Positions 43,646 to 51,372 of a stretch of 51,372 bases of DNA are shown one piece after another. The translations under genes were made by a program, and so were the position numbers. Source of the DNA: Streptomyces sp. NRRL S-118 (GTDB lineage Bacteria > Actinomycetota > Actinomycetes > Streptomycetales > Streptomycetaceae); contig NZ_KL591021.1 in assembly GCF_000716335.1 (NCBI RefSeq), positions 1 to 51,372 on the forward strand. Reading direction: 5' to 3'. How positions within the stretch are numbered: position 1 is the first letter of the stretch; each line of letters opens with the position of its first letter. The notes below the pieces were generated by a model. It saw nothing but the letters and a program-made list of their open reading frames with translations. It made no database searches and was not told where the DNA came from.

Positions 43646-45553
43646 ATGCCCACGCGCCAGGACATCCGTAACGTCGCCATCGTCGCCCACGTCGACCACG
43701 GCAAGACGACCATCGTCGACGCCATGCTCAAGCAGGCCGGCGCCTTCGCCGCCCACCAGCTCGACTCGGTCGACGACCGCATGATGGACTCGAACGACCT
43801 GGAGCGTGAGAAGGGCATCACGATCCTCGCCAAGAACACGGCGGTGAAGTACCACCCCAAGGACGGCGGGGCCCCGATCACGATCAACATCATCGACACC
43901 CCCGGCCACGCCGACTTCGGCGGTGAGGTCGAGCGCGGTCTGTCGATGGTCGACGGCGTGGTGCTGCTCGTGGACGCCTCCGAGGGCCCGCTGCCGCAGA
44001 CCCGCTTCGTGCTCCGCAAGGCGCTGCAGCGCCGGATGCCGGTCATCCTCTGCATCAACAAGACGGACCGCCCGGACTCCCGGATCGACGAGGTCGTCAA
44101 CGAGACGTACGACCTCTTCCTCGACCTGGACGCCGACGAGGAGCAGATCGAGTTCCCGATCGTCTACGCGTGCGGCCGTGACGGCATCGCGTCGCTGACC
44201 AAGCCGGAGGACGGCACCGTCCCGGCCGACTCGACCAACCTGGAGCCGTTCTTCTCCACCATCCTGGAGCACATCCCGGCCCCGGTGTACGACGAGGAGG
44301 CCCCGCTCCAGGCGCACGTCACCAACCTGGACGCCGACAACTTCCTCGGCCGCATCGCGCTGCTCCGCGTCGAGCAGGGCGAGCTGCGCAAGGGCCAGAC
44401 CGTGGCCTGGATCAAGCGCGACGGCACCATCGCCAACGTCCGCATCAGCGAGCTGATGATGACCGAGGCGCTCACCCGCAAGCCGGCCGAGGTGGCGGGC
44501 CCCGGTGACATCTGCGCCGTCGCCGGCATCCCGGACATCATGATCGGCGAGACGCTGGCCGACCCGGAGAACCCGGTCGCGCTGCCGCTGATCACGGTCG
44601 ACGAGCCGGCGATCTCCATGGTCATCGGTACGAACACCTCGCCGCTGGTCGGCCGGGGCGCCACCGGCAAGGGCGCGGACAACAAGGCGGCCGTGAAGGA
44701 CCGCAAGGTCACCGCCCGCCAGGTGAAGGACCGCCTGGACCGCGAGCTGATCGGTAACGTCTCGCTGCGCGTCCTCGACACCGAGCGCCCCGACGCCTGG
44801 GAGGTGCAGGGCCGCGGTGAGCTGGCGCTGGCCATCCTGGTCGAGCAGATGCGCCGCGAGGGCTTCGAGCTGACCATCGGCAAGCCGCAGGTGGTCACCA
44901 AGGAGATCGACGGCAAGGTCCACGAGCCGGTCGAGCGCATGACCATCGACGTGCCCGAGGAGCACATGGGCGCCGTCACGCAGCTCATGGGCGTCCGCAA
45001 GGGCCGCATGGACAACATGTCCAACCACGGCTCCGGCTGGGTGCGCATGGAGTTCGTCGTGCCCTCCCGCGGCCTCATCGGCTTCCGCACCGAGTTCCTG
45101 ACGCAGACGCGCGGCACGGGCATCGCCCACTCCATCCACGAGGGCCACGAGCCGTGGTTCGGCACGCTCCAGACCCGCAACAACGGCTCGCTCGTCGCCG
45201 ACCGCTCCGGCGCGGTCACCGCCTTCGCGATGACGAACCTCCAGGAGCGCGGCGTCCTCTTCGTGGAGCCCGGCACCGAGGTGTACGAGGGCATGATCGT
45301 CGGTGAGAACTCCCGCTCCGACGACATGGACGTCAACATCACCAAGGAGAAGAAGCTCACCAACATGCGGTCGTCCTCGGCCGACTCGTTCGAGGCGATC
45401 GTCCCGCCGCGCAAGCTCTCGCTGGAGCAGTCGCTGGAGTTCTGCCGCGACGACGAGTGCGTCGAGGTGACCCCGGAGGCGGTCCGCATCCGCAAGGTCA
45501 ACCTGGACCAGCGCGAGCGCGCCCGCGCCGCCTCGCGCGCCAAGCACGGCTGA
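43646..45553 (+). CDS. typA: Translational GTPase TypA/BipA
   Basis: 635 residues. G domain with AHVDHGKTTIVDAML (about 14-28), the switch region EREKGITI, DTPGHADFGGEVERGL and NKTDRPDSRIDEV; then a beta-barrel domain, EF-G-like domains III and V, and the BipA C-terminal domain with GEN-x6-DVNITKEKKLTNMR. Binds the ribosome and assists 50S assembly and stress adaptation. It sits between two substrate-binding lipoprotein genes. A GAGAGAAG sequence about 13 nt upstream is a weak ribosome site for the ATG at 43646. Confidence 0.96.
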   Translation: MPTRQDIRNVAIVAHVDHGKTTIVDAMLKQAGAFAAHQLDSVDDRMMDSNDLEREKGITILAKNTAVKYHPKDGGAPITINIIDTPGHADFGGEVERGLSMVDGVVLLVDASEGPLPQTRFVLRKALQRRMPVILCINKTDRPDSRIDEVVNETYDLFLDLDADEEQIEFPIVYACGRDGIASLTKPEDGTVPADSTNLEPFFSTILEHIPAPVYDEEAPLQAHVTNLDADNFLGRIALLRVEQGELRKGQTVAWIKRDGTIANVRISELMMTEALTRKPAEVAGPGDICAVAGIPDIMIGETLADPENPVALPLITVDEPAISMVIGTNTSPLVGRGATGKGADNKAAVKDRKVTARQVKDRLDRELIGNVSLRVLDTERPDAWEVQGRGELALAILVEQMRREGFELTIGKPQVVTKEIDGKVHEPVERMTIDVPEEHMGAVTQLMGVRKGRMDNMSNHGSGWVRMEFVVPSRGLIGFRTEFLTQTRGTGIAHSIHEGHEPWFGTLQTRNNGSLVADRSGAVTAFAMTNLQERGVLFVEPGTEVYEGMIVGENSRSDDMDVNITKEKKLTNMRSSSADSFEAIVPPRKLSLEQSLEFCRDDECVEVTPEAVRIRKVNLDQRERARAASRAKHG

Positions 45554-45571
45554 CGGCTCTCCGCCGCACAC

Positions 45572-45615
45572 ACGGCGCCCGGCCCCCGGCACTTCGCCCG
45601 GGAGCCGGGCGCCGT
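45572..45615 (+). terminator. Terminator of typA
   Basis: 12-bp perfect outer arms (45572-45583 and 45604-45615) plus an inner CCGG/CCGG stem, 18 nt after the stop codon. Confidence 0.8.
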
Positions 45616-46240
45616 GCCGTCGGCGGCCTTCTCGCGCCTCTCCCGCGCCGGCCTCCCGCCGCGCCGGTAGTCGGCCGTGGTGCCGGCGGCCCGCCCGACA
45701 CCGTTACCGGAAGGGCCGGTTGCGTGCCGGCTCGCGCCGACACCCGTACCGTCACGGCCGGTTGTGTGCCGGCTCGCGGCTCTCCGGCGGCCCTGGGACG
45801 GTCGAGCCCCAGCTCCCGGAGCCGGCCCCGGAGGGGAGCCGTGCCGGTCGTCGCCGAGCGCCTCGCGGGGGTCATCCCGCGGGGATCCCGCGGCCCGCCG
45901 CGTCAACGCGTTTTCGCTGCCGAAGCGTCCGGATATCGGCCGTCGCTCTCCGGAACATGTGTTAACGGTCCGTTTCGCGGGTGTCTGTCTGTGCTCACTT
46001 TGTCCGGATTTCGGGCTTCGGGTCCTTGGTGATGTTGTCAAAACGAGACCCTTTAAGTGTGGTTTACGGCCCGGACGTACTCAATAGTTGGCTCCGTTGA
46101 GCTCGGGTCAATGGGTCATGCGCTGTGGGGAGCGCCGACTCACGAGCACACTCGGGCACTTGGGTCCTTGCCGTCAGGGGTGTCGGCGACGCCTGGAGTG
46201 CCTCTCTTGTAGTGAAAAGTGGACTCATGAGGAGGAGCCC
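45616..46240. other. 625-bp regulatory region upstream of the oligopeptide transporter genes
   Basis: No supported gene. The first 280 bp are GC-rich with several short repeats. The last 330 bp are distinctly richer in A/T and contain TTGTCA at 46035-46040 and TTTAAGTG just downstream, a possible but imperfect promoter. The length suggests a long leader or multiple regulators. Confidence 0.4.
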
Positions 46241-47881
46241 ATGCGCGGTGCCAAGAGCGCCAAGTGGGTCACGGGCGCGATAGTCGTCGCCCTGGCAGCC
46301 ACGGCCTGTGGTGGCGGCGATGAAGGAAGCAACAGCAAGGGCGGAGGGGTCTTCCGCCTGGGAATCACCGAGCCCACCGCCATTGACCCGTACAACGCCC
46401 AGGAATCAGAGGGCATGCTGGTCGCCCACAACCTGTTCACCGGCCTGTACAAGGTCAAGGCGAACGGTGAGCTGGTCCCGGCCCTGGCCGAGTCCGCGAC
46501 CACCAGCGATGACGGCAAGACCTGGACGTTCAAGATCAAGGCCGGCACGAAGTTCACCAACGGTGAGCCCGTGGACGCCGAGGCGTTCGTCCGCGGCTGG
46601 ACGCGCGTAGCGTCCAAGGCCTCGGCCTCCGACGTCGCGTACCACATGGCCGGTATCCAGGGCTACGCGGACCTCAACGGCGGCAAGAGCGAGAAGTTCG
46701 CCGGCGTGACCGCCACGGACGCCAACACGCTCAAGGTCGTCCTGAGCGAGGCGGACTTCGAGTTCGACAAGAAGACGGTCCACCCGGTCTTCAGCCCCGT
46801 GCCGAAGGTCGCCGGCGCCGGCGACAACAAGAAGTACAACGACGCCCCCATCGGCAACGGCCCCTTCAAGATGGAGGGTTCGTGGGAGCACAACAAGAAG
46901 ATCGTCCTCGTCCGCAATGACGACTACGGTCTGACCAAGGCCAAGCTGGACAAGGTCGAGCTCAGCATCCTGAACCCGGCCAACAGCGCCAACCTGGAGT
47001 ACCAGGGCTTCCAGTCGGGCCAGTTCGACTGGGCCCGTATGCCCACGCCGCAGCTGCCGGTCGCCAAGGCCAAGTACGCGCCGAAGAACCAGTGGGTCGA
47101 GGCGGACACCAGCGGTATCAACTACCTGGTGTCGTTCAACCACAACGCGCCGCTGAACTCGGTCGAGGCCCGTAAGGCGATCTCGTACGCGATCGACCGC
47201 GAGGCCATCGCCAAGGGCGTCTTCCAGGGCATGATGAAGCCCGCCACCTCGGTCCTGCCGCCGTCGTTCGCCGACGTGTACCAGGACGGCGTCTGCACCA
47301 CCTGTGTCAAGCAGGACAAGGCGAAGGCGAAGGAGCTGGCCGCCAAGGCCGGCCTGAAGCCGGGCACCACCATCAACTTCGGCTACAACACCGGTGCCGG
47401 CCACGAGGAGTGGGTCCAGGCCATCGCGCAGCAGCTGAAGGACGTCCTGGGCCTCAACGTCAAGCTGGACGGCAAGCCGTTCAAGGAGGCGCTGGCCACC
47501 CAGCAGGAGAAGAAGGCCAACGGTCTGTGGCGCTCGGCCTGGGGCGCGGACTACCCGACGGCGGACAACTTCCTGTACCCGCTGCTGTCCACCGGCTCGA
47601 TCAACCCGGAGCCGGGCACCGGCAAGGCCCTCGGTGACAACCGCGGCCGCTACAGCAACCCGAAGTTCGACGACCTGCTGAAGCGGGCCCGTGCGACCAA
47701 GGACGACGCCGCGCGCGCCAAGCTGTACCAGGAGGCCGAGAAGCTGGCGATCGACACCGAGCAGGGTCTGATCCCGCTCTGGAAGCGCTCGCAGTACCGC
47801 CTGGCCAACACCACGAAGTTCGACAACGTCCAGATGGACTTCTTCGAGGACCCGACCCTCGCGGAGATCACGCTCAAGTAG
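46241..47881 (+). CDS. Oligopeptide ABC transporter substrate-binding lipoprotein (BldKB-like)
   Basis: 546 residues. Lipobox AATAC with Cys23, then the SBP_bac_5 fold: GVFRLGITEPTAIDPYNAQE, DDGKTWTFKIKAGTKFTNGE, ARKAISYAIDREAIAKGVFQ and a final RYSNPKFDDLLKRA. Captures oligopeptides at the cell surface for the permease genes that follow. By its place after typA and the gene set downstream it is probably the BldKB lipoprotein of the developmental bldK transporter, but this rests on recalled gene order. GGAGGAG directly upstream sets the ATG at 46241. A Cys pair CTTC (about residue 352) may form a disulphide. Confidence 0.9.
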   Translation: MRGAKSAKWVTGAIVVALAATACGGGDEGSNSKGGGVFRLGITEPTAIDPYNAQESEGMLVAHNLFTGLYKVKANGELVPALAESATTSDDGKTWTFKIKAGTKFTNGEPVDAEAFVRGWTRVASKASASDVAYHMAGIQGYADLNGGKSEKFAGVTATDANTLKVVLSEADFEFDKKTVHPVFSPVPKVAGAGDNKKYNDAPIGNGPFKMEGSWEHNKKIVLVRNDDYGLTKAKLDKVELSILNPANSANLEYQGFQSGQFDWARMPTPQLPVAKAKYAPKNQWVEADTSGINYLVSFNHNAPLNSVEARKAISYAIDREAIAKGVFQGMMKPATSVLPPSFADVYQDGVCTTCVKQDKAKAKELAAKAGLKPGTTINFGYNTGAGHEEWVQAIAQQLKDVLGLNVKLDGKPFKEALATQQEKKANGLWRSAWGADYPTADNFLYPLLSTGSINPEPGTGKALGDNRGRYSNPKFDDLLKRARATKDDAARAKLYQEAEKLAIDTEQGLIPLWKRSQYRLANTTKFDNVQMDFFEDPTLAEITLK

Positions 47882-47906
47882 CGAACACCTCCTCATAGCA
47901 AGTCCA

Positions 47907-47959
47907 GCGAAGGTCGTGGGGGAGTCGGAGTAACTTCTCCGGCCCCCCACGGCCTTCGC
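47907..47959 (+). terminator. Attenuator hairpin between the lipoprotein and permease genes
   Basis: Arms GCGAAGGTCGTGGGGG (47907-47922) and CCCCCCACGGCCTTCGC (47943-47959) with one bulged base and a 20-nt loop; lies 26 nt after the stop codon inside the operon. Confidence 0.7.
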
Positions 47960-48056
47960 TCAGCCACGGGCGCATTTCGTGACCGGCGCCCGCAGCGGCC
48001 GCTCTCCCGATCGGATGAAGCCGCCAACCCCCCGCTCAGTATGTGAAGGAGGCATC

Positions 48057-48980
48057 GTGGGCAGATACGTGATCCGGCGGCTCGGGCAGATGGTGGTCGT
48101 TCTCTTCGGTGCGACTGTTGTCCTCTTCGGCTGTCTGTTCGTTCTCCCAGGCGACCCCGTGGGCTCACTCGGAGGCGACAAAGCCCGAGATCCCGCCGTG
48201 GTGGAAGAGCTGCGGGAGCGCTACGGGCTCAACGACCCGCTCCCCGTCCAGTACGGAAACTTCGTCAAGAACCTGGCCCAGGGCGACCTGGGTGAGGACT
48301 ACACCCAGCGGCGGCCGGTGACGGAGGTGCTGAAGCCGAAGCTCGGGAACACCGCGCAGCTGGCTGTCGCCGCCATCGTCATCGACATCGCACTGGGTAC
48401 GTTCGCGGGACTCATCGCGGCGCTGTTCCGGTACTCGTTCTGGGACGTGTTGATCACGCTGCTCACGACCCTGGCCGTGGGTTTCCCGTCCTTCGTCATC
48501 GGCATGATCCTCCAGTCCGCCTTCGTCGTGAAGCTGGAGTGGTTCCCGCTCATCTCCGACGGGACGCTCAACTCCCTGGTGCTACCAGCGGTGACACTCG
48601 CCATCCTCGACGCGGCCCTGGTCGCCCGGCTCATGCGCGGCACCATGCTGGAGGTGCTGCGCGCCGACTACGTCAAGACGGCCATCGCCAAGGGCCTGCC
48701 GAAGCGCACCGTCCTGTTCAAGCACGTGCTGCGCAACTCGATCATCCCCGTGGTGACCTACATCGGCATCTCCTTCGGCACGCTGCTCGGCGGCGCGCTC
48801 ATCACCGAAGCGATCTTCAACTGGGACGGCATCGGGCTCGCGCTGGTGCAAGCGGTCCAGCAGCAGAACAACCCGATCATCATCGGCGTGGTGACCTTCG
48901 GCGTCGCCGTGTTCGTCCTGCTGAACCTGCTGGTCGACCTGCTGTACGCGGTCCTCGACCCACGCATCCGTCTCGCCTGA
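48057..48980 (+). CDS. Oligopeptide ABC transporter permease, DppB type (BldK-like)
   Basis: 307 residues with six predicted membrane helices. N-terminal MGRYVIRRLGQMVVVLFGAT typical of DppB/OppB, an extracytoplasmic loop with LPGDPVGSLGG ... LRERYGLNDPLPVQYGNFVK, and the EAA loop DYVKTAIAKGLPKRTVLFKH that contacts the ATPases. GAAGGAGG 4 nt upstream sets the GTG at 48057. Follows the lipoprotein gene after an attenuator-like hairpin. It is either the BldKA or BldKC equivalent; I cannot decide which. Confidence 0.93.
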   Translation: MGRYVIRRLGQMVVVLFGATVVLFGCLFVLPGDPVGSLGGDKARDPAVVEELRERYGLNDPLPVQYGNFVKNLAQGDLGEDYTQRRPVTEVLKPKLGNTAQLAVAAIVIDIALGTFAGLIAALFRYSFWDVLITLLTTLAVGFPSFVIGMILQSAFVVKLEWFPLISDGTLNSLVLPAVTLAILDAALVARLMRGTMLEVLRADYVKTAIAKGLPKRTVLFKHVLRNSIIPVVTYIGISFGTLLGGALITEAIFNWDGIGLALVQAVQQQNNPIIIGVVTFGVAVFVLLNLLVDLLYAVLDPRIRLA

Positions 48981-49011
48981 TCCCAGGCAGCCCGTTCTAG
49001 GAGTCACACCC

Positions 49012-49941
49012 ATGACCGAGCTCACCAAGAGCACAGCCGGGCCGGGGAAAGCGACCGCTCAAACGGCAGCCGCATCCACCGGGGCCGAGCCCGCCGTCGC
49101 ACGCATCACCCAGCTGGGCGAGATCCGCCACCGCTTCATGGCCAACAAGCTGGCCGTCGTCGGCCTGGTGCTGGTGTCGCTGCTCTTCATCACCGCGATC
49201 TTCGCTCCGCTGATCGCCCCGCAGGACCCGTACCACCAGGACCTCACCGCGACGCTCCAGTCGCCCAGCGGCGCGCACTGGCTCGGCACCGACGCCCTCG
49301 GCCGCGACCAGTTCTCCCGCATCGTCTACGGCTCCCGTATCGCCGTGCAGGTCGGCCTCGCGTCGATCTTCCTCGCCTGCACCATCGGCATCATCATCGG
49401 TGCGCTGGCCGGCTACTTCGGCAAGGCCACCGACTCGGTGCTCATGCGCGTCGCCGACGTCTTCTTCGCCTTCCCGCTGCTCATCGGCGCCATCGTCATC
49501 ATCATCGCCATGGGCCGCGGCGTGGCCCCGGTGATCATCTCGCTGGCCCTCTTCTCCTGGCCGACCGTGTCGCGACTGCTGCGCAGTTCGATCCTCTCGG
49601 TCCGCGAGGCCGACTACGTGCTCGCCGCGCGGGCACTGGGCGCGGACACCAGGCGCATCATCCTGCGGCACATCCTGCCCAACTCCATCTCCGCCGTGAT
49701 GGCCTACGCCGCGTTCAGCGTCGGCAGCGCCATCGTGGCCGAGGCGTCGCTGTCCTTCCTGGGCGTCGGCGTCAGCCCGGAGGTGCCGGAGTGGGGCAAC
49801 ATGCTCGCCGCCGCCAAGGACTTCCTGGGAGTCAAGGACTACCTGTGGGTCTACCCGAGTATCGCGATCGTGCTGACGGTCCTCGGTTTCGTTTTCGTCG
49901 GCGACGGGCTGCGTGACGCCCTTGACCCGAAGCTGCGCTAG
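49012..49941 (+). CDS. Oligopeptide ABC transporter permease, DppC type (BldK-like)
   Basis: 309 residues. A 35-residue disordered cytoplasmic head (Thr/Ala/Pro-rich) precedes the DppC domain: RFMANKLAVVGLVLVSLLFI, the external loop PHW-like GAHWLGTDALGRDQFSRIVY, then SRIAVQVGLASIFLA. The EAA loop is DYVLAARALGADTRRIILRH. Pairs with the preceding permease to form the channel. 31 nt after the previous gene, with a CTAGGAG site before the ATG at 49012, so one operon. Confidence 0.94.
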   Translation: MTELTKSTAGPGKATAQTAAASTGAEPAVARITQLGEIRHRFMANKLAVVGLVLVSLLFITAIFAPLIAPQDPYHQDLTATLQSPSGAHWLGTDALGRDQFSRIVYGSRIAVQVGLASIFLACTIGIIIGALAGYFGKATDSVLMRVADVFFAFPLLIGAIVIIIAMGRGVAPVIISLALFSWPTVSRLLRSSILSVREADYVLAARALGADTRRIILRHILPNSISAVMAYAAFSVGSAIVAEASLSFLGVGVSPEVPEWGNMLAAAKDFLGVKDYLWVYPSIAIVLTVLGFVFVGDGLRDALDPKLR

Positions 49942-49954
49942 GAGGGCGGCACAC

Positions 49955-51010
49955 ATGACTGTTACCGAGGTCACCGCTGAAGTGCCCCGCCGTCCGGATG
50001 CGGACGACGAGACCCCCGTGCTCGAAGTGCGCGACCTGCACGTCGAGTTCAAGACCCGTGAGGGCGTCGTCAAGGCGGTCAACGGCGTCAACTACAGCGT
50101 GCGGGCGGGTGAGACGCTCGCCGTGCTCGGCGAGTCCGGCTCCGGCAAGTCCGTCACCGCGCAGGCCATCATGGGCATCCTCGACTCGCCCCCCGGGCGG
50201 GTCGCCAAGGGAGAGATCCTCTTCCACGGCCAGGACATCCTGACGCTGCCCGAGAACGAGCGCCGCAAGCTCCGCGGGCCCAAGATGGCCATGATCTTCC
50301 AGGACGCCCTGTCGGCCCTGAACCCGGTCTTCTCCGTCGGCAACCAGCTGGGCGAGATGTTCCGCGTCCACCAGGGGATGTCCAAGAAGGACGCCAAGGT
50401 CAAGGCCATCGAGCTGATGGAGCGGGTCAAGATCCCCGCGGCCAAGCAGCGCGTCAACGACTACCCGCACCAGTTCTCCGGCGGTATGCGCCAGCGCATC
50501 ATGATCGCCATGGCGCTCGCGCTGGAGCCGGACCTGATCATCGCGGACGAGCCCACCACCGCGCTCGACGTGACCGTCCAGGCCCAGGTCATGGACCTGC
50601 TCGCGGAGCTCCAGCGCGAGTACAACATGGGCCTGATCCTGATCACCCACGACCTCGGCGTGGTCGCCGACGTCGCGGACAAGATCGCGGTCATGTACGC
50701 GGGCCGGATCGTCGAGCAGGCACCGATCCACGAGCTCTACAAGCGGCCCGCCCACCCGTACACCCGCGGGCTGCTCGACTCGATCCCGCGCCTGGACCAG
50801 AAGGGCCAGGAGCTCTTCGCGATCAAGGGCCTGCCGCCCAACCTGCTGCACGTGCCGTCCGGCTGTGCGTTCAACCCGCGCTGCACCCGGGCGCAGGACA
50901 TCTGCCGTACGGACTCCCCGGCCCTGGTGCCGGTCACGGAGCAGGACGGCTCCGAACTGCCGGGCCGCCGCAGCGCGTGCCACTTCTGGAAGGAGACGAT
51001 CCATGGCTGA
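49955..51010 (+). CDS. Oligopeptide ABC transporter ATP-binding protein, DppD type (BldKD-like)
   Basis: 351 residues. Walker A GESGSGKSVT, Q loop IFQDALSALNP, signature SGGMRQRIMIAMALALEPDL and Walker B LIIADEPTTALDVT are all intact. The C-terminal oligopeptide-transporter domain follows (HPYTRGLLDSIPRL, then the Cys-containing FNPRCTRAQDICR). GGAGG 7 nt upstream supports the ATG at 49955. The gene overlaps the next ATPase by 8 bp. Confidence 0.94.
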   Translation: MTVTEVTAEVPRRPDADDETPVLEVRDLHVEFKTREGVVKAVNGVNYSVRAGETLAVLGESGSGKSVTAQAIMGILDSPPGRVAKGEILFHGQDILTLPENERRKLRGPKMAMIFQDALSALNPVFSVGNQLGEMFRVHQGMSKKDAKVKAIELMERVKIPAAKQRVNDYPHQFSGGMRQRIMIAMALALEPDLIIADEPTTALDVTVQAQVMDLLAELQREYNMGLILITHDLGVVADVADKIAVMYAGRIVEQAPIHELYKRPAHPYTRGLLDSIPRLDQKGQELFAIKGLPPNLLHVPSGCAFNPRCTRAQDICRTDSPALVPVTEQDGSELPGRRSACHFWKETIHG

Positions 51011-51372
51011 GATCAGCAAGAAGGACGACGCCGTGGACCCGACCCCGAACGTCACCGAGGTGGAGACGGTGCAGCCGGCCGGCGAGACGGCGGCCGTCGA
51101 GGCGATCGAGGCCCCCGTCGAGCGCGGTGAGCCGATCCTGCAGGTGCGCAACCTGGTCAAGCACTTCCCGCTGACCCAGGGCATCCTGTTCAAGAAGCAG
51201 ATCGGCGCGGTCAAGGCCGTGGACGGGATCTCCTTCGACCTCTACCAGGGCGAGACGCTCGGCATCGTGGGCGAGTCCGGCTGTGGCAAGTCCACGGTCG
51301 CCAAGGTCCTCATGATGCTGGAGACCGCCACCGCGGGCGAGATCTTCTACAAGGGCCAGGACATCACCAAGC
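51003..51372 (+). CDS. Oligopeptide ABC transporter ATP-binding protein, DppF type (BldKE-like), cut by window edge
   Basis: The first 123 residues are visible. A disordered acidic head of about 40 residues is followed by ILQVRNLVKHFPLTQGILFK, GAVKAVDGISFDLYQGETLG and Walker A GESGCGKSTV, characteristic of DppF/OppF. The AAGGAG site 6 nt upstream sets the ATG at 51003, inside the end of the preceding gene. The remaining domains lie outside the window. Confidence 0.9.
   Translation, partial: MAEISKKDDAVDPTPNVTEVETVQPAGETAAVEAIEAPVERGEPILQVRNLVKHFPLTQGILFKKQIGAVKAVDGISFDLYQGETLGIVGESGCGKSTVAKVLMMLETATAGEIFYKGQDITK

Overview
The window is high-GC actinobacterial DNA, almost certainly a Streptomyces chromosome core region. 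Support comes from very G/C-biased third codon positions, a WhiB-family gene, polyphosphate glucokinase, SpoIIE/RsbW-type signalling proteins, a dense set of TANNNT-type leaderless starts, and a BldK-like oligopeptide transporter. The gene order also matches, from memory, a conserved Streptomyces core segment: fumarases, WhiB, glpX, xseBA, ispH, ppgK, ychF, and later sdh, typA and a bldK-like operon. There are no rRNA, tRNA or CRISPR loci that I could see.

Layout. 1-206 is the 5' end of a minus-strand gene cut by the edge. 442-15755 is housekeeping DNA: a DUF402 protein, class II fumarase, a secreted SGNH esterase with a ricin lectin tail, class I fumarase, a DUF1707 protein, a WhiB regulator, class II FBPase (glpX), a DUF4245 protein, a RutE-like nitroreductase, exonuclease VII (xseB, xseA), ispH, ppgK, a DUF6542 membrane protein and ychF. 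Many convergent junctions carry perfect long hairpins.

15738-22039 is a decayed genomic island inserted in the 3' end of ychF. A 16-bp direct repeat flanks it and both copies read out the same C terminus plus a stop codon. The left end supplies a new terminator for ychF and the presumed original terminator now lies beyond the right end. Cargo: an unknown acidic protein, a three-gene overlapping cassette (small Cys protein, DUF6879, XRE/DUF5753 regulator) behind a perfect 32-bp palindrome, a DUF7848-like small gene pair, two unknown minus-strand genes, a frameshifted zinc-ribbon gene with a TTA codon, and an RHH/PIN toxin-antitoxin pair. No integrase gene remains. A second homologous PIN module and a broken gene lie just outside the right end (22298-23282).

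23353-30915 holds a SCO4226-type protein, a threonine-synthase-like PLP enzyme, a secreted subtilase with a P domain, a DUF4190 membrane protein, a GH18 chitinase with a DasR-type operator inside its promoter spacer, a GntR regulator, and a 21-codon TTA-containing upstream ORF coupled to a SPOR-like small gene. 30961-34681 holds a Nudix hydrolase, a stand-alone RsbW-like kinase, and a large PAS-PAS-GAF-PP2C-HATPase protein. 34771-40319 (minus) is a run of Sdh1-type succinate dehydrogenase genes followed without a real gap by a membrane coiled-coil protein and PspA. 40954-51372 holds a lipoprotein with low-complexity inserts, typA/bipA, and a five-gene oligopeptide ABC transporter (lipoprotein, two permeases, two ATPases; the last is cut by the edge).

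The points most worth following are the ychF-targeted island, the palindrome-controlled DUF6879/DUF5753 cassette, the TTA-containing leaderless upstream ORF, and the wide use of leaderless promoters. In two of these the upstream gene's TAG stop codon is itself the start of the -10 element.
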